Positions 11,901 to 26,100 are shown, numbered from the stretch's first letter. The stretch is DNA of 64,000 nt from Steromphala cineraria (GCA_916613615.1 OU744725.1:66782575-66846574); one strand, 5' to 3'. The notes: a model not told the origin generated them from the letters alone. Made by a program: numbers and translations.

Positions 11901-14900
11901 TGAGATGAAAGGATGGAAACTGATTGGAAGCCATTATGAGATTAAAGGATGGAAACTGATTGGAATCCATTTTGAGATAAAAGATGGACAACGATTGGAA
12001 GCTACTATGAGATGAAAGGATGGAAACTGATTGGAAGCCATTATGAGATGAAAGGATGGAAACTGATTGGAAGCCATTTTGAGATAAAGATGGAACACAA
12101 TTGGAAGCCACTATGAGATATAAGGATGGACAACGATTGGAAGCCATTATGAGATTAAAAGATGGAAACTGATTGGAAGCCATTTTGAGATAAAGATGGA
12201 ACACAATTGAGAGCCATTATGAGGTTAAAGGATGGACAACGATTGGAAGCCATTATGAGATAAAAAGATGGACAACGATTGGAAGCCACTATGAGATGAA
12301 AGGATGGAAACTGATTGGAAGCCATTATGAGATTAAAGGATGGAAACTGATTGGAATCCATTTTGAGATAAAAGATGGACAACGATTGGAAGCTACTATG
12401 AGATGAAAGGATGGAAACTGATTGGAAGCCATTATGAGATGAAAGGATGGAAACTGATTGGAAGCCATTTTGAGATAAAGATGGAACACAATTGGAAGCC
12501 ACTATGAGATATAAGGATGGACAACGATTGGAAGCCATTATGAGATTAAAGGATGGAAACTGATTGGAAGCCATTTTGAGATAAAGATGGAACACAATTG
12601 AGAGCCATTATGAGGTTAAAGGATGGACAACGATTGGAAGCCATTATGAGATAAAAGATGGACAACGATTGGAAGCCATTATGAGAAAAAAGATGGACAA
12701 CGATTTTAAGCCATTATGAGAAAAAAGATGGACAACGATTGGAAGCCATTATGAGAAAAAAGATGGACAACGATTGGAAGCCATTATGAGATGAAAGGAT
12801 GGACAATGATTTGACACTATGACATATGACAAATAGGATGGACGCCCTTTTTTTATTTATATGTAGAAAATGCAGAGAATAATTCCAGAAACGTCGTGTG
12901 TACAAACTAATGAAGCAGAATTCTTACCATACCTTGCTATCAAAGTATTTGCAACCAATGTCGAATTAATATTTTTATATTTTATAATATTTTTTAATAT
13001 TAATATATTAATAAATATTTTAGTCATAAATAGGAACACAACATTCGAGATCGTTGCTTTTATACTTCAATTACTATATCCGTTCACTGCGTTAGATTTC
13101 AATGCACGAGTGTGATAGTCTTTTACTGTTCCCGTAAGAACAGCAACTTTTTTTTGATTAACAAATACATGTATTTATCGTGAAAATCATTGTTGAATTA
13201 AGATATTAAAATTTGTTATCCACAAATCCTGTCTAACAAAGGCAGGAGCCTTTTTGTCATAATGTGAACGCTACAGTAGTGGTTATCCCGAAAATCTCAC
13301 TGTTCGTATGTTAATCACTTGAGAGGACACTTATTGTATGGAACGATTAGGTTCTTGTCAACTTACAGATACACCAGTAAGAGGACTGCAATAATCACCA
13401 TTACTGCTAAAACACTAGTAAGAACTCCAATGATAACCGCTTCGTTGTCTCCTGGCAAAGAAAAAACCCGAATCAAGATTCTTTTAAGTAATACTTATAA
13501 AATAATAGTGTGGGTTAATGGTATTTATGAGAAAGAAAGTTTCATCACTTCATCACATTTTTCACAAACAGGGTATGTTCCAGTGATCAAAACGAGTAGA
13601 AGCAAACAATAATACGTTTAATAAGGTAGTATAATCTTCCCAATGTCATCATTTTAATGAATATAGATATGCGAAATACAAGTGTTTCAATTATCATAGT
13701 ATGTTAAGTACAATGTCAACCAACAACAGTAACACAAGACTGTCGTTCATATAAACTGCGCGGCAAAATGAAGTATATGTTGGCTTTGAAGATTAACTAA
13801 GGGGGGAATCATATCAGTATACTGTATGATTTATTCAAAAGACTGGTTTCAGATCGTCAATGGGGCACACTATGGTTACATAGAACTCACAATGATTAAT
13901 GGGCCCTCATTCAGCAGTAATTGGGTAAAAAGATCGTACATTTCAGAATCAATACGTTTTATTGTCAAACTTCTCAAACGTTACACCACGGGTTTAAATA
14001 GCTTGTATATTCACCTTTGGCATTTGTGAAGGCAGTGATACCTGTCCTTATCGATGACGTCATACGTCTAATGACGTTAGTTGAAAATATTTGCAATTCT
14101 CCCTCTTTTATTTCATTCGAGGAAAAATGAAAATGAAAACCCTTTCATCTCCCCCTCCTCTGAATCCCCCCATACCTTAATTGCTAGAAGGAAATTAACA
14201 TTCTATAAGTAGAAATACAAGTTAATTTACAAATTGATGGGTCATTTTAGTTCATATCGAGAAGTTAAAGGATGAAATTTTAGATTGACACAGCAAAGGC
14301 AGACTCTTGAAAAAAAGGTTCGCATACTCGTTCATATGTGTCCCTGTGCATATTTAGGTTGACATTATTCGGTATCCGCAATAGAGATTGTGGTAATTTA
14401 TCAAGATTCAAGATTCAAGATTCTTTATTCTCTAAAACCACGCACTGTGGTACATGAGCAATTTTACATGTAGAGAAATAAAGACGCGGATTGCGCATGC
14501 ATAACATAAAGAATAACATACAACAGAATATTTACTATAACATATGTGAAAAAATGCATTTGATGAAAAGATATATGTTCTTTAAACTTCGGAATTTGTT
14601 CCTTTTAAGGAGTAAATTAAGTTTGTGATGGTTTGGCCAATTTGAATAATAAATTGGGCTAAACTCATATATAGTGTATATACTGAAGTGGTACCTTGAT
14701 TTTGTTTCCACGAGGCGGTTACATCTTTGTTGGGAATGGTTGTGCTTACAGAGGCTGTGGCAGTTCGATTTGGAGTGGTTCGGGTTCTTTCTGTGATGAT
14801 TACATTGCAAACCACTGTTATGGCGGCAGACCCTGAAAGTAAATCATTGCATTAGATAGACGTGCATGTAAGTGATGGTAAACATCACAAGAAATGAAGA

Positions 14901-16905
14901 AGACAACTGAATACATGGGATATATTAAGTTAATGTTTTAGGAAAGTGCTTTTTACTGTTATATCACAATATATGTAAGGACTTATATTCAGTCTCTGAA
15001 GAATGATAATTTCCAAAACAATTATTTAATCAAATATAAGAAAGGAGCCTCGGGAATACAAATTTAAAGGTAGTTCACTACAGATCTGGACTTAGCTTTT
15101 AAGAGTTTCTTTAATGTGAAAATGTTATTAACTACAGTCTGAGTGTTTGATTATGAAAGAATGAAACAAAGAAGAAATGCCTACCTTGAACCGCAGCTTT
15201 CTTACCCACCCCCAACTCCCCTTCCCCCACAGCGCGCCCTGTGTTGTTTTTATTTTTTGCTCAAGTGATATATTACATAGTAACATTAAAAGTTTAATTA
15301 AGAACAATCTGGCTATAGTGATTAAAATTTGCTTGAGGTTCCAAAGACCAGAAATCTTTCTAAATAGTTTAAAGGCGAGGTTGACCTTTCATCGCAGTGT
15401 AACAGTCTTGGTTCGATTGAGAACTAATTTGATAAGTTACATGTGAAAACAATTTTTGTATAATGAATCAAATATAACAATTATTTTTTTCAAGTTGAAT
15501 AAGCATGATATAATATTCACCTTGTAATCGCAGCCACATGTGTTGCCTAGTTTTCTCTCTTGAATCATAGAACAGTGTTACATTCTCGGTTTGATTGAGA
15601 ACAAGCTTGTTATACTGGAGGAAGTTTGGTGCAGGACTAGAAGACCAGGAACCAGAGTCTCCAAGCAGTGTGATGTTAGCTCTTTCGTCGGGGAAGAATG
15701 GGAGGTTAAGTTCAAGAAACTCCACTGTCAGGTCAGATCCAGATATATTACATTCACAAGGGACTGACGGGAAATCATCAGTTCTTTTAATATAGTCAGG
15801 TGATATCAGGTAGAGTTGTTGGGTGAATGTTTGACTTGTTTTCCTACAAACGTCTACAGGAGATTCTGAAAAATATTCAAAATGTATCACCTGAGGGAGA
15901 GCTTTGTCATCTGTCTATCTTTAACGTTATTTCAACGAATTATGTTATAACAAATTCTTTATTCTAAACAACACACTGTTTTGGCAAATTAGCTTATCCC
16001 TTCATCTGTTTTAGCAAATATTCTGCTCATTACGACAATAAATATGACACTGCATTGTAGCTCAATTATTAATAATTGTAAACATGAAGGATTCATAATT
16101 CTGAATTTGCCTCAGGTTTGCCTAACGTTATCGAAATAGCACATTGCAATGGTTTGTAAACTATATCGAGATGAAAAGATCGACTTCTTTTATATTCAAT
16201 TTATTAATTTCGCCTACTGAAATATTTCAAAATCTTACGTACCTGATATGCACCCGTATGTAAGCGTGACATGAACTGAGGTTGTGTGATTGCATCCCTT
16301 TAGCATGCTCTCACCGGTAATGGTTTCATCACAGGTCTGTCGCCCATTACAGTTTTGTAAGAGTCCATCATCAGAAGACTGCACCAAGACCTGACAGTCT
16401 CCATCTACAGTGTTGCAGTCTTCTGAGGCTGTCTGGTAGAGGAAACTGATGATGTGGATCATCTCACCAGGGTTACATGTCAGCTGGATCAGATCTTCAT
16501 CAGTTGTCAGACAACTGTTTGAGGTCTTGATTGTCTCAGCTGTGAAAAAGGTCAACCAACATCAAAAGTTCAAAGGTACATACAAGTATGATATTGGTCA
16601 AGTTGTTGGATACAAAAAAAAACTGAAAACAAAAACACAGTTTCGACTCAGTGACTCAATTATTGCTTTGCTGTTAAATCTTGTGATTCTAATGTTGAAT
16701 CAGTAAGTGTACCGATCAACAAGTTTGACATTGTGTGAAAACAACATTATTGCCGTTGTAGCTTACTATTCTCTGTGTTTGAAATATCAAATGTTAAGAT
16801 GAAGTTAGTATTGACAATGATTCACTTACCGTTAAAGGTTTTGACGAACAAGTACGTCAATAGTCCAAATAGTGAAGGTCCTAGTTTCATCCACATTGTA
16901 AACAT
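8998..16905 (-). CDS. Gene B: SUEL-lectin/CUB-like transmembrane receptor with ITAM-like tail
   Basis: Minus-strand exons are 16905-16830, 16539-16243, 15865-15521, 14832-14695, 13451-13367 and 9763-8998, giving 568 aa. In order: signal peptide (MFTMWMKLGPSLFGLLTYLF; an in-frame ATG at 16911 is also possible); lectin domain (about residues 26-124, 8 Cys); CUB-like domain (about 125-239) with CxC and the NQT and NVT sequons; Thr-rich stalk (45 aa); TM segment (VIIGVLTSVLAVMVIIAVLLL); and a 255-aa tail starting YRIRKQGD. Tail tyrosines include YVNT (Grb2-like YxN), SPYVEL and YEDL ten residues apart (ITAM-like, first also ITIM-like), YLEP, IYESI, and the YxxM sites YLIM and YMVM (PI3K p85 type). 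All introns keep the family phases. The last intron (13366-9764) holds a 2.7-kb satellite. B is the only family member on the minus strand, head-to-head with C. Ligand unknown; an immune receptor role is inferred. Confidence 0.88.
10080..12810. repeat. 2.7-kb satellite array in the last intron of gene B
   Basis: About 75 units of 34-37 bp. A typical unit is GATTGGAAGCCATTATGAG followed by (A/T)TAAAGGATGGA(C/A)AAC. A higher-order period of about 330-400 bp is visible (11827-12204 against 12155-12595). Ends are soft. It separates the TM exon of B from its tail exon. All reading frames in it are repeat artefacts. Confidence 0.95.
14400..14430 (+). repeat. Short TTCAAGA repeat
   Basis: Three tandem copies of CAAGATT in a stretch ending CTTTATTC, a terminal signature often seen on small dispersed repeats. 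It lies in gene B's intron between stalk and TM exons. Confidence 0.5.
15390..15440 (-). pseudogene. Relic of a CUB-like exon 3' part inside gene B intron
   Basis: Minus-strand sequence reads roughly IKLVLNRTKTVTL then a stop. It matches NKLVLNQTENVTLFYDA near the end of the intact CUB-like exon, which lies only about 80 bases upstream at 15521-15865. It has no usable splice sites and an in-frame TGA. A homologous relic lies behind the CUB-like exon of gene D, so it predates the B/D split. Confidence 0.7.
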
Positions 16906-16911
16906 GCACAT

Positions 16912-19900
16912 GCAAATCTGAGCTAAATGACAAAAGGACTATCGCTCATATATTACATATGGAAATGAAACCACATTCATTTTGAAATCCCTCAGGTTTG
17001 TAGTGCTCTAGTTACCGTAGAGGTTAGAGGGTAAACGTTGAAAGAGTGCATCCGGGTAACAAAACATGTTTCAATAATTCTATGTTGAAAGCTTTTCAAA
17101 ATGTCTTTTCATTTTCGCGACACTGTTAAGTTGATACCCATACGCAAGTCTGTCAATGTGTCTTTTGCATTGGCATTGTGTCCCGTTTAGTAATACGCAT
17201 ACGCCACACAATCAATCCTTTTGAACAAGCAGTGAGTTGTGTTTGAATGTTATAATCAAAAGATCTCCCACGTACAGAGACACGGTACGCTCACACGATA
17301 AACCTGTAATGTAATACATGTACTATTCAGTATAGTTTTGCTGCTCTTTATATTCTCTATATATATGAAAGCTAATTATCTCCGTATCTATATGTGAATA
17401 GCTCTGACCTGATCCGTAATTGTTTGTTTGTTTACCTGAGCATAAATGCATATCTCCTGGAGTTAGTGCCCTTTAACTGTCTTGTAGAACCTGTTTAGCA
17501 GGAAGTTTAATATCACGTGTCTCATTTATTTACCTTCTTCATCGATTATTTAAACTTTTAAGAAAAACAATTGCTTTTATTCTGTACTGTTTATAGAACA
17601 CACGTTTGATGCACCTTGAATATATATCAAATGATTGATTAAAGATGTTATACAAATCTATGTAACAATATAGTCAATATAGATATTTGACGTTTGTGCT
17701 ATTAATAAAAACTACATTTTCATATCAACAGTTTTACTGGTGTGAAATTAATTCAATTGTTCATATTATCATGAAGTACCTAAGTTGTTAAAGAAAAAAT
17801 GCGTAAGTGAAATTTTCATTTAAAATAGTTTCGTTAAATTATGTAAGAGATACGCATACCATAAAAGTTACTAAGAATATACTTCGAACCTTCAATTCCA
17901 ATACCCTTATAAAACATCTTCACATGTAATCCCAAATACTGTCACTTTGTTATAAATCCGGGCCCTACAGCATGAACCACGTGCAACACTGGCAGGAAAA
18001 GAACCTTTATAAGACTTTAAATGATATTTTGCAGTTTCGGATTTGTCTTATCCTGTTAGTGGAGTGGAGCTTTCCTTTGATTTTAAGCGTGCTTCACTTG
18101 ATTTCGTCTTTCGGATATAGTGTTAAATTCAGCAACACGGCACATTCAAATGGTCTCAGTTTCCCATCCTTGTATAGGCACCGTGAAGCAAACACTTAAA
18201 GTGACACAGAGTATCTTTCTTAAAACTTAATTTGGTTTTGATAAGCTACAAACTATCTAATTTGCTGATTGAAATTCATATCTCATCATTGGACTTGTAA
18301 ATATATCGATTTATGCATAACATCTCTAAAATGCTTGATTTTATGGAAAAATCAAGAAAACATCTCAAATATGTTTAATATTCGAAATTATGCATTCAAT
18401 TAATCAACCTATTAGTTACCATACCAAATAAACACTCTCGAATCGAATATATCTTCCTATCAGATTATGACAAGGTTTCAAAATTTGGCGAATTTGAGCG
18501 CGCCAATCGAGCCACATTGTCCGGTTTTCGATCAAAATCCCGACTTTGAATGGCCGTATTTTCGCTCTAATGTACTGATTGAGCTTTAACTTGTTATTTT
18601 CAGTAACAGTTAGTGGTTCCCGATGTAATAACATCGATTTCCAAATTTGACATATGTGATCCTATCAACATAATCTGTGTCTCTTTATTCTTGGCCTTGA
18701 GTTACCACTTGACTCAATACCTAATCGGGGTGGTTTCAATTATTCAGTGACCCCGATAGCTATGCCGCCGAGGCCATCATGATCTTCGTTTCCTCAACCA
18801 GGGATGGGAGCGCAAAGGTTTCAAGTAGAACCAAATTTAAGTCGTTCTAAAAATTTTCTCTTACTAAACCTTCTTTCCTCCTGTTTTGACATAGTGGTTC
18901 CTTTTCTTCCTTATTTATAACTTTCTTCAGGAAAGCAACATCTATGTGTTGTATAACTTGTTGAAATAGTGTATGAAACTTATACCTATGCACAATTTGA
19001 GTTCAGACCTGGATGTAACACCAAAGAAAAGCCTTGCGATGAAGTTGGAACTGAACTTCAAAACTTACTTTTGTTGATATGTCTTGATATTTTATTGATT
19101 TGTTTGTTAGTCTTGGAAGATTGTAATTCTTACAAACATGATGTGTTCTTATCATAAAATGTTGATGATTTTACGATGATATTACTTATTGATGTATATA
19201 TGTTTTATGTGATTAAATCATGTTTTTCAGCAATTTCCGATACATGGAGTTTGAGTGCAAATAATTGGAAACAGATATACATGCATTCACATCAAGTGTG
19301 TTCATTCCCACATATTCTTTGATCTAAATAATGATTACAATTTTTAAAAGTCCTATACGCGTCCTTCTCCTGGCTATCAAAATATCATTGCTGTTCATGA
19401 ATCGATTATAATTTATCTTAAAGAGGTTTTTGTTGAGGCAGATAAATGGAACTGTGCTTTTTTTAAAACAAGTCAAATTACTTACTAAATGAATCTAAAT
19501 CTGACATCTATTGAATATTATTGAATGGGACAGGAGCCTACTAAAATTTGAAATGCGTTTTGTATTAAAAAAATATTCTATAAAAAATTCAAATCAGTTG
19601 ATTAGTTCTGAATTTTGAGGAATATGAGGGTAAGGTTTAATCAACTTCACTATAGATATGTAATCCAAAAAAACTTAACAATCTATTGAAACATTCTCTG
19701 ATGAGAGTTATCAAATTAATTTGATTTAAAATTCCCTTTCTAAGCGTTTTTAAGTATCCTACAACTATGCTATCCGTATACAAATGTAAATGTCTGAAAC
19801 AAACTGATTGTGGTATTATTTACGAAAATTGTCGTTAGTAATGATTACTTAAAACGAAATAAAAACACCATACTGTTACATAATGTCAATTAAACTTTAT

Positions 19901-20179
19901 CTTGGGACTTTATATTTGACTACTCGAGTTACTTCCCCTTAGAGATGTTTCTTGACAACAGACCCCGTCAACCAGGAAGTATATCTTTCTTAAGGTCAAT
20001 CTTCTTAATGTTACACCTGGTTATGCTAGACATTGAAAGGATACGGTCTGCCTGATAATATACAATACATTTTACTGTCAATCTGACAGCACTATCTCAA
20101 TGCGTCATAACCTTCATATAAAGAAATGCAGGTATGCATGTTTGGATATATGTGAATCGACATGTTTTGAACATTAAAT
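16912..20179. other. Shared intergenic region between divergent genes B and C
   Basis: About 3.3 kb between the two start codons. Apart from the MITE at 18200-18686 I see no gene. It should contain both promoters, but no clear TATA box or other element could be assigned. Confidence 0.5.
18200..18686 (+). mobile_element. MITE family 2, copy 1
   Basis: Preceded by TTAA. It starts AGTGACACAGAGTATCTTTC and ends in the complement (CTGTGTCTCTTTA), 487 bp. The interior matches 51554-52043 along its whole length. It lies between the divergent genes B and C. Confidence 0.8.
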
Positions 20180-23100
20180 ATGTCAGCTATGAGACTAATA
20201 CTGGTTGAATTCTGTGTCATCTTATATAGCTTCGTCTTCAACAATATCACAGGTGAGAAGATTTAAATGCATCGTTAATGTTGTCAAATCAAATCATTTC
20301 ATACTTATATATTTATAATTAACGATGTATCTCTATACATCTAACCATCGATATATATTCAGTATCCTATAATGAATTCGATACATTTGACTATCTTACT
20401 AATTTACTCGTTTACAAAATGAAATCGACACATACATAGTTGCCTACTTCACTGAGCCATGACGCCATGATTGTAATCATTGCATTCTAGCCTCTGTACA
20501 TGTTCCCTTTACATAGAGTGTAAATCTCATGGATCAAAGGACCTCTGAGGGGTTAGGAATAATATGTTAAGCTTTAATGTTGAATATAGAGTGCCTTTGA
20601 CGATGTTTCTGTAATGACGCTGCTTTATATAAAAATAGTTTTATACCCCCCAACAACGAATTTGCAGGGGGTATTAAAATGGGTACCGTCCGTCCGTTAC
20701 ACTTTGTGTCCGGCTCATAACTCAAACTAATCGACCATTTCAATTCAATTTCGTCATGGAACAAACAAACATGTAATAATGTGTCATGAGAAACGATTTT
20801 CTGAAAATCTACATAAAGTAATAGGATTTTGGAGAAAAAGTGGTAAATTTGTAAGAAATCTGTCCCGTCCGGCTCACAACTTCTAAACTAATCATCACAT
20901 TTGGATCAAATTTGATATGAAGATATGAACAAACATGTAATAATGTGTCATGAGAAACGATTTTCTGAAAATCTACATAAAGTAATAGGATTTTGGAGAA
21001 AAAGTGGTAAATTTGTAAGAAATCTGTCCCGTCCGGCTCACAACTTCTAAACTAATCATCACATTTAGATCAAATTTGATATGAAGATACATAACCATCT
21101 GAAGGTGTGTCATGAAGAACAATTTTGAAAATATTTTTATAAAATTTTGCCTTTTTGGCAAAAAATGAGGACTCTGTTGGAAAACTGTTACAAGTCCTGT
21201 CCGCTTCTAAACTAATCATCACTTTTTGATCAAATTTGATATGGAGATACATAATCATCTGAAGTTGTGTCATGAAAAACAATTTTGAAAATATATTTTT
21301 ATAACGTTTTGCCTTTTTTGGCAAAACTTGAGGACTCTGTTGGAAAACTATTACAAGTCCTGTCCGGCTCACTACTTCTTTACTAATCACATTTGGATCA
21401 TATTTGACATGAAAATACATAATAATCTGAAGGTATGTCATGAAGAACAATTTTGAAAATATGTTTTTTTACATATGATCAAATTTATCTTTTAATCCAA
21501 ATACATAAATATATTTGTTTGATTTTAATTTTGTCAATTTACTCGAATTATGCCCAACAGTGAACATAAAGTTGGTATCATTTAGTTTTTTGATTAGAAC
21601 AGTTTCCTTCATATCCTGAAAAAATTGTGTTATTTTGTGTGACAAAAATCAATCAGCAATATGAGAAGGAAAACCTATACATGTTGTGCAATTTGCGGGG
21701 GATATAGCTCGACCATGTCAGCTGCTTGTTTGATGCAAATATCACTGCCAGATCTTGATTTCTTATGCCAAATTTTAGCCTAATTTCCCCCGACTTGGAC
21801 CTTGAAACTTAGCAACAAGCTAAGTTATCACAACATTTGATTACTAGAGGAATGGGGGATAACCCAGATTTGTTATGAGATAGAAATTAATTTTGAATTA
21901 TTTGGCTATAGCCTTTGACTTCATTTGCTTTATATGGAAAACTTGTTACTCGATCGATCTATTAAGTGAATTATTGCCACATTAAACAGGAGAACAAAAA
22001 CTGTCTACTAACTGAGTCAAACCAGTTTGTTTTTTCTTTAAATAATATTAAGCATTCAATACCCTAGACAATTACACACTTATATGTACCTTTAAAGTTG
22101 ATAATAGTTGACTTTTTTTCACAGCTGAGACATTCAAATCTACAAACAGTTGTCTGACAACTGATGAAGATCTGATCCAGCTGACATGTAGCCCTGGTGA
22201 GATGATCCACATCATCAGTTTCCTCTACCAGACAGCCTCAGAAGACTGCAACACTGTAGATGGAGACTGTCAGGTCTTGTTGCAGTCTTCTGATGATGTT
22301 CTTTTACAAAAGTGTAATGGACAACAGACCTGTGATGAAACAATAAGCAATGAGAGGATAATTAGGACATGTCATCACACAGCACCTGTGAATGTGACAC
22401 TGAGCTATGGCTGCATATCAGGTACTCACATTAACACTATTCAACATACTTCGAAGAGATTTTGACGCATTTTTCATACTTACTATTATAAGTTATTTTA
22501 TCATATTATCGCAAACTATATTGTTTCTCATTAAAATTTGATTATAGGTTTGTTAACTGTAAGGTACATGTACGTAATAGATACATGATGACACAAGGGG
22601 TGTATACGAAATATCAGCGAGCTATCATCTCACGAGGGGGCGGAGCCCCCGAGTGAGTGATAGCAAGCTGATCTTTCGTATACGCCCCGTGTGTCAATCA
22701 TGTATCTGTTTTATCCAATGGGAAACGTCTTGCGACCTTTCACCCGACATCAACACTCCGTGCATGATCATCTATTAGATCAGTCTGAAGAAATCGTCCA
22801 GCGACGAATGTCGGAATGATCCTTTTTCCTTCTTAAATTTGAAATGATAAATATATGGTTTTTGGATGACCTGGCCTTCTCTCATCTAAGCAGGCATATG
22901 CAACTTATATTTACTAAAATAAGGTAACACTATTTTTTTCTGAAGATATATTTCATTTAATTGAGAAATGTAAGTTTTACAACCAGTGCTCTAAATTTCA
23001 TGAATTGTTTGTTTTCACCGAATTATTTTGGTCCTTTTCATTAATTATTTGTGATAGGGCTTAACTTTTAATGAACGAAAAGTTCAGCCACCGAATTTCT

Positions 23101-26100
23101 GCACTTAGCGGTTTTCATTTCTTTGATCTTGGCCTACATGTTTGAATTTGCAACAATGTTAAACTTTCTCAAGGTCGTCGACCAGATATTGCCAGCTCCG
23201 CCCTCAAGCTGTCCCTCTCCTTCATGATTGTCGAATCAGCATGTCGGAAATAACTGTGGTAATATTTTCGTGACGAAATAGATATCAGCTCGAGTTTTCT
23301 TGGTACATGATTTACCATCGCGAAAAGATCAAAGGAAAATATGCCGCCCATTGGATAAATGTAGGTATCATCTATTTGAATTAATATGTATGAATTACAG
23401 TGGCTTTTGAATTGTTTTGTGGAGTTTAATAAAACGAATTTGAATATGACTAAACATGAAAAGGTGCATATAACATCTAATAAGGGCGATGTCATATCCC
23501 CAAAGATCTGATTTTCTTAGATTGAAATTGTACAATTGGCATACAAGAAAAAAATTATACCCTAATTTTACCATAATGGTTTTGATTCCTTAATCCATTA
23601 AATAGTATATATGATGCCTTAATCCATTAAACAGTATGTAAATGAAAAACTATTAAAGGCCAAACCTTCAGCAAAGAAATGTTGAAATGGGAAAAAGTAA
23701 TCAGTTCAACACATAATTTCTGTAAAAGTACCAATAACAAATTGATTTTGATTAATTGGTACCTATAGACCAAACAGTGTCAAATATGCTGGGAATCAAA
23801 CACGTGGCATGTAAATTTTGCAGCGGTTGGAATGATTTGTGAAGGCTTAATCTTCTTACATGCTTTTTTTTTAGGGTTTTGCGAGATAAGTTGTTGGCCA
23901 TTTGCTTATTTTCATTATCTATGAATTTCTCTTTTTCTGTTAAATCGTTGGTTTTTTAAAATATGAAATTGAAACTGTAACAACAGGAGTGTATCTTGTG
24001 TATCCCCCACGAACCTGAACCACCTCTTATTACTCATTGCATTTGTGTACAGGGTAAACGTGCGTGAAAATCTTTGAAAAACAGTATATACAAATATGCG
24101 TCAATATCTTTTAAAAATATGTAATTTGTATATGTTTATACTGACTAAGTATAATATGACACCTTGAGAAATGAGGTTTGTAAAAATAAGAGTGCAATTA
24201 TCATTTTTTAGTTCGATAGAAGTGATGATTGGTTTTTTTTTAAATGGTTTAGTATGTACATGTTTATGATTAATATCATTGATTGTTGGAGAATACGATG
24301 ACAATTTTGCAACATCTGTTGCAGCACGATACAAATTTTTTAATGAAATTAAAACCTGTAGAAAATAGGGATCCAGATGAAGGAAAAGATATACTCTCAA
24401 ATATTGTTAAATATAATATTTTCATGAAATCTTACATTTTTATTATAAATATGAGGCGGTTATAAATTATATAGTTGTATAGACAAAGATTTTCACATGC
24501 GTTCAAAATATATGGACGATGATATACATTTTTCATATATTATTCTCAGAATCACCTATGGATGTCTGTGCAGAAGCCAGTCAAACATTGGACCAACAAC
24601 TCTACTTGATATCACCTGACTATCTTAAAAGAACTGATGATTTCCCGTCAGTCCCTTGTGAATGTGATATATCTGGATCAGACCTGACAGTGGAGTTTCT
24701 TGATCTCAACCTCCCCTTCTTCCCCGACGAAAGAGCTAATGTTACACTGGTTGGAGACTCCGGTTCTTGGTCTTCTAATCCTCTACCAAACTTCCGCCAG
24801 TATAACAAGCTTGTTCTCAATCAAACCGAGAAAGTGACACTGTTCTATGATGCAAGGGGGAAAACTAAGCAACACATGTGGCTGCGATTACAAGGTAAAT
24901 ATATTAATTGCAATTGCAAAAATGTATGCAAAACTCGTATCCTTATGTCTTTAACATATCAAATATTCCCTTTTAGGGTGCCAGAAATTCGTAAAGGACA
25001 TGATTACTACTTCAAATTTAAATTTAATCTATGAATTATGATTCTTAAACTTTGCCTTTGTTTGGTTTTCTTCGTGTGCATTGAACCACGTAGACTTTGC
25101 TGAATAAGGACTGTGACTTATAAACCATTTCATTATCATTTAGCAGGACTTAAAAGTTGTTGATCGGCAACAAGAACAAATATCCAAATTTCATTGTAAA
25201 ATGTGGTTACAAAGTGAATTGTTTTGTAACTCTTCTTAGTAGTTACATTTATATGTAATTACATAAATTGTAATTCATATCTACTGTAAATCGTTTTTAT
25301 CTTTGTTGTCAGGATCAGACGAAATAACAGTACGGTGTAACCGACAACCAACAACCACAACAGCAATAGCACCGACTCCAACTGCATCTCCATTGAATGA
25401 TACAAGCATTCCAGGTACAATTCTTAAAAAGTGATATTTAGAATCTCATGTAGATTGCAATGATAGAAGTACTATATGATCTTTTCTTTCTTTAAGTTTT
25501 CACGTCTTAGTCCTGTGAATACGATCTTGTAATAACATCAGAAGAGAACTCAACAATTTTCCTGTTTCCTACCTAAATGTGCATAAACAATATGACAATA
25601 GAACAATTGTTTATTATTCTTCAGTTATTTAGATTAATAAGCTGGTACATCTGGTCTAGATAGTGTTTTCCTGTTTTCTGTGTCCATGTTAAAATATGAT
25701 ATTAATACAGAAGTGTGACCTATCAAGAGAGGATGGATGAAAATCTTTTTTTCTAAAATCTGGTTATCAGTTTTTGCTTTAAAAACATGTAAAAAGAAAA
25801 TAATTAAGAACTCTCCTTCTCTGGTCTTTTTTTTGTAATGATTAGAATGTAGATATAACATATTTTGTTTTAAATAACACTTTTTCGTAGTTTTTTGTCT
25901 CTCGTCGTATTTACGTTCATATCTTCTGAATGCACTTATTTGTCTCTTTGACTCAGTTTTCATCACGACTGTCACAGTGTCTTCCTCTATAGAAAACTCA
26001 TCAACCAAGACTTCACCTAGTCGTAAAGGTGATAAATCACACTTATTAGAATATCATTCTGTTTTGTGCATGCTTTACACTTTTAAAAAGTTCTCTATTT

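Noticed and set aside
10048..12905. Many antisense frames with repeated MASN..PSF motifs, and a CRISPR-like look
   Set aside because: Tandem satellite with no unique spacers, inside an intron of gene B. Neither coding nor a CRISPR array.
15595..15795. Frame antisense to the CUB-like exon of B (also seen opposite C, D and E)
   Set aside because: It is the mirror of a conserved exon and recurs only because the exon is conserved.
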